Positions 33,616-41,571 of a DNA stretch of 64,000 nt are shown here, in pieces. Made by a program: the position numbers and the translations under genes. The stretch covers positions 1 through 64,000 of the forward strand of contig JAISGK010000096.1 in assembly GCA_031263155.1 (NCBI GenBank), in the 5' to 3' direction. The first letter of the stretch is position 1. The number at the start of each line of letters is the position of its first letter. Origin of the DNA: Clostridiales bacterium (GTDB taxonomy: Bacteria; Bacillota; Clostridia; Lachnospirales; WQUN01). The notes beneath the pieces were generated by a model. It ran no database searches, was not told the DNA's origin, and saw only the letters and a program-made list of their open reading frames with translations.

Positions 33616-34350
33616 ATGTTAAACACAAAAAGCTCCTCCCCAAAACACCCCGCACCCTCGATTAAATCAAATAGCAATAACAAAAAAAAGAGTTTTGCAA
33701 GATCCCGCATTATGAAGAGCTTAGAGAGCATGGCTACTGTCCCTAACGCTCGCTATGGCGATAGCGTACAGAAAGTAAAAAATAGTTTCGAGACATTATT
33801 GCTCGCGCAAGGATTGCCAGCCGACGTTAACGTCGCAATCATCTTGTCTCGAAACAATATGGACATAAACAAAGAGAATTTTTACGCGGTTAAATCATTG
33901 CGAGACGCAATACAAAAACTGCGTAACGACCTGCACCCGCTGGAGGCCGCGCTACTGTTTACAGAGGGCAAAAATCCACTGGACATGACCGTAGACGACA
34001 TACAGGCGTTTCATGATAGCCTGCCCAACTACGGCGATAACTCTGGCGATAAACTCGCTGAAAATATTTTGAAATTAGATAAAGATTTGGATGTAGACAT
34101 ACGCGGCGCCGTTGTAAATCTTTACCGTTGCTTTGCGGTAATAGATCAAAACGGCGGCGCGGCGATAGGCTCGCTTATAGCCTCGGGCAAGTCCGCCACA
34201 CTGGGCAGTCTGCTTAGCGAAGCGCAAAATTTTGGCAATCACACAGAATATATAATAGGTCTAGAAATAGATGAGCGCGCGCAGCTCGACACCATGCGCC
34301 AAATGATCGCGAAGGGGCTAAACAAGGCAAAGCAAAAATTGACGACGTAA
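33616..34350 (+). CDS. Hypothetical protein preceding flagellin
   Basis: Protein of 244 residues, soluble, without signal peptide or membrane helix. The first 30 residues are basic and Ser/Asn/Lys-rich; the rest is mostly helical (VKNSFETLLLAQGLPADVNV, LRDAIQKLRNDLHPLEAALL). GGGGGC lies 5 bases before the ATG at 33616, which is preferred to the ATG at 33589. I do not recognise the family. Its position 36 bases before flagellin, in the same direction, suggests a motility-related role, for example a chaperone or regulator. Confidence 0.6.
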   Translation: MLNTKSSSPKHPAPSIKSNSNNKKKSFARSRIMKSLESMATVPNARYGDSVQKVKNSFETLLLAQGLPADVNVAIILSRNNMDINKENFYAVKSLRDAIQKLRNDLHPLEAALLFTEGKNPLDMTVDDIQAFHDSLPNYGDNSGDKLAENILKLDKDLDVDIRGAVVNLYRCFAVIDQNGGAAIGSLIASGKSATLGSLLSEAQNFGNHTEYIIGLEIDERAQLDTMRQMIAKGLNKAKQKLTT

Positions 34351-34386
34351 CCAATACGCAAAAAAATAACCCTGGGAAGTGTTTTA

Positions 34387-35991
34387 ATGAGAATCGCAAC
34401 CAATATAGCCGCGCTTAACGCGTCAATAACGTTAAGGCGCACAAATTCTTCTGTCGTATCGGCCATGCAAAAGCTCTCCACCGGCGTTAGGATTAACAGC
34501 GCGGCGGACGATGCCGCTGGCCTTGCCATATCCAACAAGCTAAGCACGCAAGTGACAGGGCTTAACAGGGCAAGCCTTAACGCGGCCGATGGGGTTTCCC
34601 TTGTACAAACTGCGGACGGAGCGCTCTCGGGTGTCACCAATATGCTACAGCGTATGCGTGAGCTTGCCGTACAAGCGGCCAGCGAGGCGCTTACCCCCGA
34701 CGACGAGGCGAAAATACAGGGGGAGATAAACCAACTGGTGATGGAAATAAACGACAACGCGCTAAGAACAGACTTTAACCAGATACAGCTGCTTAATGGT
34801 GAGGCCAACCGCGTGGCGCTCAGCCGAACAGGTATGAGCGCCCCTCAAACAGGCTATCCATTCGCCGACTCAGTTAACGTAGAGAAGAATACGCGCCCCG
34901 GCGATACAATAGTTTCCATACTGTATTCCACGCTCCCCATCGGTTATTTAGAATATCAAATAGATGAAGCGGGCAGACCCCCAGTGGTTACGCTAACCAG
35001 AACCCAATTAGAACAGCTTGCGGCAAATAGCGAGACATTGATAATAAACGAATTGCGCATAGAGTTCGCGCCCGACGACGACTGGCCCGCCATACGCGCG
35101 AAAATGGCGCAGGCTACCAGCGTCGTAGGGTTGCAGCTTAAATACGACGGCGACGACATGTACCTTGCGACCGTACTTGCCGGAAGCAAACAGCAGTTGC
35201 GCGTTACATCGACAAATGGCGCCATCGATGAAAATGAATTTGGCACAGACGCGCGACTGAGCAATATAAAACTAATAGACGAGCTGGAGGGAGAAGACAC
35301 GAGCTTCGCCGCGTCTATGGGCGTTTTGGCAGATGGGAACAACGTAACTGTCGTCGGCGCTGATGGTTTTAGGATAGACTTAGGTATACGTGTGTACTTT
35401 GACCCGACCATACCCGGAAATTTTGTCTACGGCAACGGCACCTATACTGGCGACTCGCCAAGGCCGACTGATCCCACAGGCACACCGCCCGGAGGCTTTC
35501 CCACAGCGCCTTACGCGAACGGTTATCCCATCGACACCCCCATAATAATGCACGGCGTGATGACTACGCATGGCAGCGTCATGCTCCAGGTGGGAGCAAA
35601 TTATAATCAAGACATGCCGGTAAATATTCCACGTACAGACGCGGAATCGCTTGGGTTTGTGGAATATGTTGGAGGCAAACAGGTCATACTTTTGGACTAT
35701 ACATCTTTAGCGGGGGCTACGCTGGCCATAAGCGCGGTAGATGACGCTTTGGCAAAAGTAACGACTACCCGCGCCAATTTAGGAGCGTATCAAAACAGGC
35801 TGGATCAAACTATGGTAAATCTCGGCAATGCCGCCCAAAATACCGAAGCGGCGCGCAGCCGTATCCTGGACACCGATATGGCATCGGCCATGATGGAACT
35901 TACCCAAGAAAATGTCCGGTACCAAGCCGGCATCGCCATACTTGCCCAAGCGAATCAACGCCCTCAGCAAGTGCTGTCGCTTATGCAATAG
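34387..35991 (+). CDS. hag: Flagellin
   Basis: Filament protein of 534 residues. The conserved N-terminal D0/D1 region (MRIATNIAALNASITLRRTN, MQKLSTGVRINSAADDAAGLAIS, MLQRMRELAVQAA) and C-terminal region (LGAYQNRLDQTMVNL, NTEAARSRILDTDMASAMMELTQ, ILAQANQRPQQVLSLMQ) are both complete. The middle part, residues about 150-440, is a long variable surface region. It is longer than the minimal 280-residue clostridial flagellins. GGAAG precedes the ATG. FliS follows after 12 bases. No other flagellar genes are in the window. Confidence 0.96.
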   Translation: MRIATNIAALNASITLRRTNSSVVSAMQKLSTGVRINSAADDAAGLAISNKLSTQVTGLNRASLNAADGVSLVQTADGALSGVTNMLQRMRELAVQAASEALTPDDEAKIQGEINQLVMEINDNALRTDFNQIQLLNGEANRVALSRTGMSAPQTGYPFADSVNVEKNTRPGDTIVSILYSTLPIGYLEYQIDEAGRPPVVTLTRTQLEQLAANSETLIINELRIEFAPDDDWPAIRAKMAQATSVVGLQLKYDGDDMYLATVLAGSKQQLRVTSTNGAIDENEFGTDARLSNIKLIDELEGEDTSFAASMGVLADGNNVTVVGADGFRIDLGIRVYFDPTIPGNFVYGNGTYTGDSPRPTDPTGTPPGGFPTAPYANGYPIDTPIIMHGVMTTHGSVMLQVGANYNQDMPVNIPRTDAESLGFVEYVGGKQVILLDYTSLAGATLAISAVDDALAKVTTTRANLGAYQNRLDQTMVNLGNAAQNTEAARSRILDTDMASAMMELTQENVRYQAGIAILAQANQRPQQVLSLMQ

Positions 35992-36003
35992 GGAGCGAGG
36001 TTT

Positions 36004-36420
36004 ATGTATAGCAAACGATACGATCATGATCATACAAACAATACGAAGAACATGAGCGGTACAGCTTTACTTATCTTTAGTTTGGATACGGCTGTTCAAT
36101 ACATTGGCAATAAAGATGTGTCTCGAGCGAAGGGAATTATTGTTAATATAATGGTCGCGCTCAATTTCAATTATTCCATCTCATACCAGTTGCTTGCGCT
36201 TTACGAATATATTCTTGGGATAATAAACGCGGCGGACGTTTCGAGATATGACGAGGCGATAAATATATTAACCAGGCTTCGCGCGGCGTGGCAATACGCC
36301 GATCGCATCAACGATCACCAAGCCAGGCGCGGCGCAATGTTAATAGCGGGCTTAACATATGGCTGTGGCGGCTTAGATACCTATGCCGCGCAGGATGAAA
36401 CCGGGGGATTTTTTGCTTAA
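36004..36420 (+). CDS. fliS: Flagellin chaperone FliS
   Basis: Cytoplasmic export chaperone that binds the flagellin C-terminus, 138 residues, all helical as expected. Family features are LLIFSLDTAVQYI near the start, then LALYEYILGIINAADVSRYDEAINILTRLRAAW. It lies directly behind flagellin (12 bases) and is followed by a strong terminator, so the pair forms the end of a transcription unit. Confidence 0.85.
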   Translation: MYSKRYDHDHTNNTKNMSGTALLIFSLDTAVQYIGNKDVSRAKGIIVNIMVALNFNYSISYQLLALYEYILGIINAADVSRYDEAINILTRLRAAWQYADRINDHQARRGAMLIAGLTYGCGGLDTYAAQDETGGFFA

Positions 36421-36435
36421 CGTTTACCAATATCT

Positions 36436-36475
36436 AAAAATCCAGCAGAGTACTCTGTAGCCTCGCTGGATTTTT
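36436..36475 (+). terminator. Intrinsic terminator after fliS
   Basis: AAAAATCCAGC (36436-36446) pairs with GCTGGATTTTT (36465-36475). The loop contains the small palindrome AGAGTACTCT. The final T-run makes it a good terminator for the flagellin-fliS transcript. Confidence 0.88.
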
Positions 36476-36615
36476 GTGCGCCTGGCATAGCAGTCTAATG
36501 GACAAAAGTCTCGGATTCTTCAGCATGGGAAGAGTATTTTTTGGTTTACTTTTTTACCGTTTGGATATATACTATTGGCATATCCTCAAGGATTCTTGAG
36601 ATTGGAGGTTTGGTT

Positions 36616-36852
36616 ATGAACTTGGCAAAAGTATCCGCGAACGGACAAATCACCGTTCCTGTTGAGATACGCCGAGCTTTGAAATTGAAAGAAGGAGATA
36701 AGATGTTGTTTTTCCAGAAGGAAAACGGCGAAATCGTGGTAAACAACACATCCCTTGTCGCCATAGGGGAGGCTCAACGGGCTGTGGCTGGCGCGAAATA
36801 TTCCGAGGACGAAATCCTTGCGGATATCATGCGGTTGCGGTATGGAGGATAA
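36616..36852 (+). CDS. AbrB/MazE-type antitoxin
   Basis: Protein of 78 residues with an N-terminal swapped-hairpin AbrB DNA-binding domain (AKVSANGQITVPVEIRRALKLKEGDKMLFF) and a C-terminal tail for toxin binding. GGAGG lies 7 bases before the ATG at 36616; the longer frame from 36541 lacks a ribosome binding site. It is followed after 6 bases by a PIN-domain toxin gene, so it is the antitoxin of a VapBC-type pair and probably represses its own promoter. Confidence 0.85.
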   Translation: MNLAKVSANGQITVPVEIRRALKLKEGDKMLFFQKENGEIVVNNTSLVAIGEAQRAVAGAKYSEDEILADIMRLRYGG

Positions 36853-36858
36853 AAGCGA

Positions 36859-37248
36859 ATGAGGGTTATGATCGATTCAAACGTCATTGTTTCCGCTGTG
36901 TACAACCCTAACTCCAAGCCTGCCCGCGCCGTGCGCGACGTTTGTGAGAATCATGAGCTTCTGCTGTGCGATCATATCGTTGCGGAGTGTTACGATGTAG
37001 TAAGGCGCAAATTCCCGCAACATACGCTGGTGTTGGATAAGTTGCTCACCTCCCTAGGTTATTCATTGGTAGTCGCTCCGCGAGGAAGCGGCGCGGCTAT
37101 CGCCGATCCCAAAGATGCCCCTATTTTGAACGCCGCCATTATGGAAGATGCGGACGTGATCATCAGCGGCGACAATCATTTTTTAAGTCTTGATATAGAG
37201 CGCCCCAAAGTCTTAACCCCCGCGCAATACCTTGAAATGATCAAGTAG
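36859..37248 (+). CDS. PIN-domain toxin (COG1569 type)
   Basis: Predicted Mg2+-dependent ribonuclease toxin of 129 residues. The acidic active-site residues are in place: MIDSNVIVSAV (Asp5), HIVAECYDVV (Glu), DPKDAPILNAA (Asp) and ISGDNHFL (Asp). It is intact and follows the AbrB-type antitoxin by 6 bases. Unlike the other two toxin genes in the window (VapC stub, frameshifted YoeB), it shows no damage. Confidence 0.85.
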   Translation: MRVMIDSNVIVSAVYNPNSKPARAVRDVCENHELLLCDHIVAECYDVVRRKFPQHTLVLDKLLTSLGYSLVVAPRGSGAAIADPKDAPILNAAIMEDADVIISGDNHFLSLDIERPKVLTPAQYLEMIK

Positions 37249-37283
37249 GAGGCTACCCATTAATTGAGTAACCTCCTACTTGA
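37241..37283 (+). terminator. Hairpin at the 3' end of the PIN toxin gene
   Basis: TCAAGTAGGAGG (37241-37252), which contains the toxin stop codon, pairs perfectly with CCTCCTACTTGA (37272-37283). There is only a weak T-run afterwards. It probably acts as a terminator or 3'-end stabiliser for the toxin-antitoxin transcript, and it also faces the end of the DUF2922 gene. Confidence 0.6.
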
Positions 37284-37305
37284 TCTATCTTGTCCAATCA
37301 ATCAA

Positions 37306-37539
37306 CTATTCTTCTGAAATTGTATACGGCGTCTCGCTTACTGTATATTTACGAAGGCTTACCTTTTCTGTCAAGTCACCGTAAATAGTGGGGAAAGCGT
37401 TTGCGTCAAAGATTTTGTCCATAGCGTCCTTTGCTTCCTCGTCCGTTACGCTGTCCGATGCCTTGCGCACGCGTAAGGTTATCATTTTGCCTGTGTCTGT
37501 CTTAAATTGCAAGACATAATAAATATCTATATCCTTCAC
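37306..37539 (-). CDS. DUF2922 family small protein (second cassette)
   Basis: Protein of up to 77 residues matching DUF2922: YYVLQFKTDTGKMITLRVRKAS, DEEAKDAMDKIFDANAF and a C-terminal strand. It is a paralogue of the protein at 37799-38014. Comparison with that paralogue places the true start at the ATA codon at 37530, 8 bases after AAGGGGGG; the GTG at 37539 lies inside that ribosome binding site. It is the last gene of a DUF1659-DUF2922-DUF1659-DUF2922 series. The function is unknown. Confidence 0.75.
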   Translation of the reverse strand: MKDIDIYYVLQFKTDTGKMITLRVRKASDSVTDEEAKDAMDKIFDANAFPTIYGDLTEKVSLRKYTVSETPYTISEE

Positions 37540-37574
37540 CCCCCTTCTTGAATTCTCGTTGGCAAGGCTGATAG

Positions 37575-37772
37575 TTAACCCTCTACGCGGGTAGTCTCTA
37601 TTTTCTTTATCTTTTCTACCGTAGCCGATTGCAGGCTGTTTATGGCCAATCCCGTATCGTACAGCGCGCCATTGGTTGATGCCGTGGCTATATCACTGTA
37701 AGAGAGCGTGCCGGGGCGATAGGTCAATTGCAATTTCTTTTTCACTATTGTCGGAATAATCAACACCTCCAT
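37575..37772 (-). CDS. DUF1659-like small protein (second cassette)
   Basis: Protein of 65 residues similar in layout to the one at 38052-38285 (Pro at position 7, then LQLTYRPGTLSYSDIATAST and a helix ALYDTGLAINSLQSATVEKI). These match DUF1659, which usually sits directly before a DUF2922 gene, as here. The ATG start has a poor upstream ribosome binding site, and GGAGGTG occurs inside its first codons. The function is unknown. Confidence 0.65.
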   Translation of the reverse strand: MEVLIIPTIVKKKLQLTYRPGTLSYSDIATASTNGALYDTGLAINSLQSATVEKIKKIETTRVEG

Positions 37773-37798
37773 TTATACCTATTATTCATTAACCGCTG

Positions 37799-38014
37799 CT
37801 AAAGTTCTATTTCATCCATTACTGTTGTTACTAACGCCGCGCTGCTTTTTTCAGCCAAATATCCTTTCGAACCGTAAAATGAGTTGGCGGCCAATATCGT
37901 TTCCATAGCGTCATCAACTTCCGAAGAGGTAACGCTTGAATTCGCTTTTGGTATCGTAATTGTATACGTGTCGCCGTAAGTCGTAATAAAGGTCAACTTG
38001 ATGGTATACTCCAT
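37799..38014 (-). CDS. DUF2922 family small protein (first cassette)
   Basis: Protein of 71 residues, a DUF2922 member: YTIKLTFITTYGDTYTITIPKAN, SEVDDAMETILAANSF. GGAAGGGGG lies upstream of the ATG. It follows a DUF1659-like gene by 37 bases. Both families are small cytoplasmic proteins found paired across Firmicutes; no function is established to my knowledge. Confidence 0.78.
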   Translation of the reverse strand: MEYTIKLTFITTYGDTYTITIPKANSSVTSSEVDDAMETILAANSFYGSKGYLAEKSSAALVTTVMDEIEL

Positions 38015-38051
38015 ATTTCGCCCCCTTCCGAGTTATATATAACCGACCGTT

Positions 38052-38285
38052 TCATCTCCGATTATGCGACACTCGCCGTCTGCTCAACTCTTCAACGCTT
38101 AGCTCATATTCCACTTGCCTCAGCAAATCCAAAATGCTTTTACCCTGCAAATCGGCAATACCTTCAGCAAGCTCATAAACCTGAGCATCTGTTGATGTTG
38201 GATTAATGGAACTAACGCTGTATCGATCGTTGTCGCCATAATCAATGATCGCCACGCCTTTTAAGGGGGTTGCGATAACTGCCAT
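38052..38285 (-). CDS. DUF1659-like small protein (first cassette)
   Basis: Protein of 77 residues: AVIATPLKGVAIIDYGDNDR, then a helix AQVYELAEGIADLQGKSILDLLRQ and a basic tail RRRVSHNRR. A strong AAAGGAGG lies 7 bases before the ATG. It begins the four-gene DUF1659/DUF2922 series. An inverted repeat AGAGAAC/GTTCTCT (38320-38340) lies in its upstream region and could be regulatory. Confidence 0.68.
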   Translation of the reverse strand: MAVIATPLKGVAIIDYGDNDRYSVSSINPTSTDAQVYELAEGIADLQGKSILDLLRQVEYELSVEELSRRRVSHNRR

Positions 38286-38377
38286 TCATACGCCTCCTTT
38301 CTTTATAGGATAACGAAGCAGAGAACTTGTCTTGTTCTCTATACCAATCTATGTATGTTTGCGCCGAAATGTGACAT

Positions 38378-38497
38378 TTATCTTGCTTGTCGGGCGACTA
38401 TAATCGAAGCGGCAACCCACGCTACGATACACACGCCCAATATCACAGCAATAAAGGCAACAAGTATATCACGAGAAAGCCAGTGGTTATAGAGTTT
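38378..38497 (-). other. In-frame membrane-helix ORF after a TGA stop
   Basis: Directly after the TGA of the preceding small membrane protein the same frame continues open for 39 codons: KLYNHWLSRDILVAFIA, then a hydrophobic stretch ending VARQAR before TAA. It looks like a genuine membrane segment. No usual start codon precedes the helix, so it is either read by stop-codon readthrough, initiated at a non-standard codon, or the remains of a small membrane protein gene. Confidence 0.3.
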
Positions 38498-38827
38498 TCA
38501 CTCCAGGTCCTGAACGCTCATTTTCTCTAAATCGCGCCGCTTTTTGCGCCTTTCTTTGCAAACCGCATATATGCCCAATAAAACGACCGTGGGTATGTTA
38601 CCCAGCAGAAAAACAGATACTATAGTCATAATCACTGATGACAATTCGCCTATGTTCGCTACATTAAGCAGATAAATAAATGACGCGCAAAATGTGATAA
38701 TCGGCAGTATAAGACCCGCCCATTTGCCTTCTTTCTTTGAAAGAAATATTTGCAGCAATATCCCGCCCACGCCAACAACCAAAAGAAAAAAAATACTGAA
38801 TATGATAGTTCTTGAAGTAATTGCCAT
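38498..38827 (-). CDS. Small membrane protein paired with DUF2089
   Basis: Protein of 109 residues with three membrane helices (about 8-28, 38-57, 62-86) and a basic cytoplasmic tail CKERRKKRRDLEKMSVQDLE. Small membrane proteins with this type of tail commonly follow DUF2089 genes. Its ATG overlaps the stop of the DUF2089 gene, so the two are translationally coupled. It may tether the putative DNA-binding partner; this is inference. Confidence 0.65.
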   Translation of the reverse strand: MAITSRTIIFSIFFLLVVGVGGILLQIFLSKKEGKWAGLILPIITFCASFIYLLNVANIGELSSVIMTIVSVFLLGNIPTVVLLGIYAVCKERRKKRRDLEKMSVQDLE

Positions 38828-39126
38828 TATGCTTTCACCCCTTGCTTTTTATACTCGGTAATCAGAATTTTAGCGGTATCTAAATCAAGTTTTTCATTGA
38901 TCGCCAAGCGCTTAATTAACGCGACATATGGCTCATGGGCGGCGTTCTCGCTGATTTGGATTTTTTGTATCAGTTTATCCATCCGCAAGCGCACGGTCGG
39001 ATATGTTACTTCGTACTGCCGCGCCATCTCTTTCAGCGAGCCGGATGCCTGTAAAAATCTCTTGATAAAAGTAACATCCTCATCTTCGAAGTTAACCATC
39101 CATTCGGGTACAATTTCCAATGCCAT
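38827..39126 (-). CDS. DUF2089 family putative DNA-binding protein
   Basis: Protein of 99 residues with a helix-turn-helix-like core: PEWMVNFEDEDVTFIKRFLQ, SGSLKEMARQYEVTYPTVRLRMDKLIQKI. This matches DUF2089, small putative regulators of Firmicutes. AAAGGAGG precedes the ATG. It is coupled to a three-helix membrane protein downstream, which makes a membrane-linked regulator pair likely. Confidence 0.75.
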   Translation of the reverse strand: MALEIVPEWMVNFEDEDVTFIKRFLQASGSLKEMARQYEVTYPTVRLRMDKLIQKIQISENAAHEPYVALIKRLAINEKLDLDTAKILITEYKKQGVKA

Positions 39127-39216
39127 AGGCCCAGCCTCCTTTCTTTAATAATATTCATTATATATTTTAATTATATTAAGGTCAATAGCAAATTTCTATT
39201 TTTATTTTATCAGCGT

Positions 39217-39324
39217 AGGCCACCCAATAAAAACGGCAAGCCCCTTTGCGGTAAGGCATCGCAGAGGGGCTTGACACTATGTTTCAATCGCGGTGACACG
39301 TATAGGGTTGCAATGATACTTCAT
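39217..39324 (+). repeat. 108-bp direct repeat, left copy
   Basis: These 108 bases match 41464-41571 in the same orientation with 9 mismatches by eye (about 92%). The segment contains a hairpin (CAAGCCCCTTTGCG with its near-complement, 39237-39273) and a copy of the last codons of the gene at 41524. Immediately after it, 39329-39347 repeats 19 bases from the end of the histidine phosphatase gene (41387-41405). The two copies bound a 2.1-kb unit with the AlbA_2 regulator and phosphatase genes. This repeat explains most of the gap 39127-39450. Confidence 0.88.
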
Positions 39325-39450
39325 CAGACAATGATTTTTCTCATATTAATCTTTTAATTTTCACTGAATATATATGAAAGTAATTAAATATTCACTTGAC
39401 ACGTTGAAAGTTTAATGCTACTATAATGGCGGAAGCGAAAGGAGGCAACG

Positions 39451-40746
39451 ATGAAATTTTCAGAGAGTGTAAATTGCGAATTAAAGTCCCAGTTTACGGA
39501 TGAGATAAAGCGAACTGCCGTGGCGTTGGCCAATACGGACGGAGGGAAAGTCTATATCGGCGTAGACAATGATGGGACTGTCGTAGGGTTGGACGACCCT
39601 GACTTTTCGGCGCGACAGATTGGCGATAGCATACGAAAATCAATAAAACCGGACATCACCCGATTTATGCGGGTAGATATTGTGGAAGACAGCGGTAAAA
39701 GCATTGTCGCGGTCACGATAGAGCGCGGCGTTTACACGCCGTACTATCTCGCCGAGCGTGGGCTGAAACCAACAGGCGTTTTTGTTCGCGTGGGAACGGC
39801 TACAGTCCCGGCAACCGACGAGCATATACGCCAGATGATAAAGGACGCAGACGGCGAACGCTATATAACCGCTCGTTCTCTCATACAAGAGCTTACGTTT
39901 GCGCGAGCGAGTAAGGAGTTTTTAGATAAAAAACTTGCTTTTGAGTTGCAGCAGCAGCAAAGCCTGGGGATTATCAGCGAAAACGGGATGTATACCAATC
40001 TTGGCTTGCTCCTTTCCGAACAGTGCCAGCACACGGTAAAAGTCGCCGTATTCGAGGGGACGAGCAAATCCGTGTTCAAAAGTCGCAAGGAGTTTGGCGG
40101 GTCACTAATTCAGCAATTGTACGATGTTATCGAATATGTTGACTACTTCAACCTAGTGCAAGCTAAAATTGGAAAGGTCAGGCGCACTGAACGGCGCGAT
40201 TACCCGATTGATGCTATCCGCGAAGCTGTGCTGAATATGCTCGTGCATCGGGAATATGCGCTTTCGGCAAGTTCTTTTGTCAACGTCTATGATGACCGTA
40301 TGGAGTTCCTATCGGTAGGCGGGCTTGCCCCCGGCATATCGCTTGACGCGGTTTTGTCCGGCGTGTCTCACACGCGCAACGAGGGGCTTGCGAATATTTT
40401 TTACCGTTTGGAATTGGTAGAGGCATACGGTACTGGCATTATACGCATAATGGACGATTATGCCGAGTGCCGGCGCAAGCCGGAAATCAAAGTCACCGAT
40501 ACCAGTTTTATGCTTATTCTCCCAAACACTCGCTATGAAATAACAAACGCCCCTCTTAATGAGCAGGAGCGCATTGTGATGATGCTGATTGAACGTGATG
40601 GTTACACTACATCAAAGTCCTTGTCTGAGGAATTAAGGCTTGGCGCTACCCAGAGCTACAACATTTTAAAACGAATGGTGGACACAGGCAGACTCATCGC
40701 CAGTCGGAACGGACATCATATTAAATACAGGGATAAAGCAGAATAA
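39451..40746 (+). CDS. AlbA_2 / Schlafen-like ATP-binding regulator (COG2865)
   Basis: Protein of 431 residues. The N-terminal AlbA_2 domain (about 1-130) shows ESVNCELKSQFTDEIKRTAVALANTDGGKVYIGVDNDG. A central region leads to a GHKL-type ATPase domain (HATPase_c_4): DAIREAVLNMLVHREY, VNVYDDRMEFLSVGG and GTGIIRIMDDY. A winged-helix end follows (TTSKSLSEELRLGATQSYNILKRM). Members are annotated as transcriptional regulators, and several relatives occur in defence islands. AAAGGAGG precedes the ATG. The gene lies inside a unit bounded by 108-bp direct repeats. Confidence 0.8.
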   Translation: MKFSESVNCELKSQFTDEIKRTAVALANTDGGKVYIGVDNDGTVVGLDDPDFSARQIGDSIRKSIKPDITRFMRVDIVEDSGKSIVAVTIERGVYTPYYLAERGLKPTGVFVRVGTATVPATDEHIRQMIKDADGERYITARSLIQELTFARASKEFLDKKLAFELQQQQSLGIISENGMYTNLGLLLSEQCQHTVKVAVFEGTSKSVFKSRKEFGGSLIQQLYDVIEYVDYFNLVQAKIGKVRRTERRDYPIDAIREAVLNMLVHREYALSASSFVNVYDDRMEFLSVGGLAPGISLDAVLSGVSHTRNEGLANIFYRLELVEAYGTGIIRIMDDYAECRRKPEIKVTDTSFMLILPNTRYEITNAPLNEQERIVMMLIERDGYTTSKSLSEELRLGATQSYNILKRMVDTGRLIASRNGHHIKYRDKAE

Positions 40747-40802
40747 AATTTCGCTATTAAATGAAGGTGCTTCTGAAAGGATAGCGAGGGAGGATTGATG
40801 TT

Positions 40803-41414
40803 ATGGAAATCTATTTGATAAGGCATGGGGAGTGCTACAATTCGACGATCGAGTATTATGATGCTGAGAAAAAAACAATGAACCCCCCATTAACATATAA
40901 AGGGATGATGCAAGCTGAAAAATTGGCTGTGAGATGTAAAACTATCGGATTTGATATGATTATTTCAAGCGACTTATTACGTGCCGTACAAACGGCCGAA
41001 AAAATAAAAATTGTTACTTCGTGTGAGTTTTCTACAACCCCGGCTTTTAGAGAAATTGATATGGGCGCCATTTATGTAAAATCGTGGGATAACTACCCGG
41101 ACTTGTATGCTCAATGGGTATTACATAATCAGGATCTTCCATATCCTGATGGTGAAAATGGCGAGGACATTTGGAGCAGATGCAAAACACAGCTTGAAAG
41201 TTTAATCGCGACGCACAATAAAAAGATAGCTATTGTTTGTCATGGCGGTACTATACGTTCAATTATTTGCGGAGTTTTAGGCATACCACAACAAAAACGG
41301 TTTTATTTGGGCTTGCTCCTCGAAAACTGCTCCATATCAATCATTAGATATAGTGAAAAAGAAAAACGGTTTTACCTACATACATTCAATGATTTTTCTC
41401 ATATTTCAGGATAA
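40803..41414 (+). CDS. Histidine phosphatase family protein
   Basis: Protein of 203 residues of the phosphoglycerate-mutase-like phosphatase fold. Catalytic residues are in YLIRHGE (Arg7, His8) and IVCHGGTIRS (second His). SSDLLRAVQTAEKI and FREIDMGAIYVKSWDNYPD are the other family segments. It is more likely a phosphatase (CobC or GpmB type) than a glycolytic mutase. GGGAGG lies upstream of the ATG. It follows the AlbA_2 gene by 56 bases, and a fragment of its 3' end is repeated at 39329-39347. Confidence 0.82.
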   Translation: MEIYLIRHGECYNSTIEYYDAEKKTMNPPLTYKGMMQAEKLAVRCKTIGFDMIISSDLLRAVQTAEKIKIVTSCEFSTTPAFREIDMGAIYVKSWDNYPDLYAQWVLHNQDLPYPDGENGEDIWSRCKTQLESLIATHNKKIAIVCHGGTIRSIICGVLGIPQQKRFYLGLLLENCSISIIRYSEKEKRFYLHTFNDFSHISG

Positions 41415-41463
41415 GCGAAGCCGTCCAAATGCCTGAAAGCGTATGGGTGGCTTCGTAAACAGC

Positions 41464-41571
41464 AGGCCACTCAATAAAAGCGGCAAGCCCCTTTGCGGTA
41501 AGGTATCGCAGAGGGGCTTGCCACTATGTTTCAATCGCAGTGACGCGCATAGGGTTACAATGATATTTCAT
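41464..41571 (+). repeat. 108-bp direct repeat, right copy
   Basis: Counterpart of 39217-39324. Its hairpin (about 41481-41517) lies between the convergent histidine phosphatase and YiiX-like genes and could terminate both. The last 48 bases are the 3' end of the YiiX-like coding sequence, so this copy looks original and the left copy secondary. Confidence 0.85.

Noticed and set aside
39406-39427. TTGACA and TATAAT before the AlbA_2 gene considered as a promoter
   Set aside because: The spacing is only 10 bases, too short for a sigma-A promoter; at most the -10 box is real.
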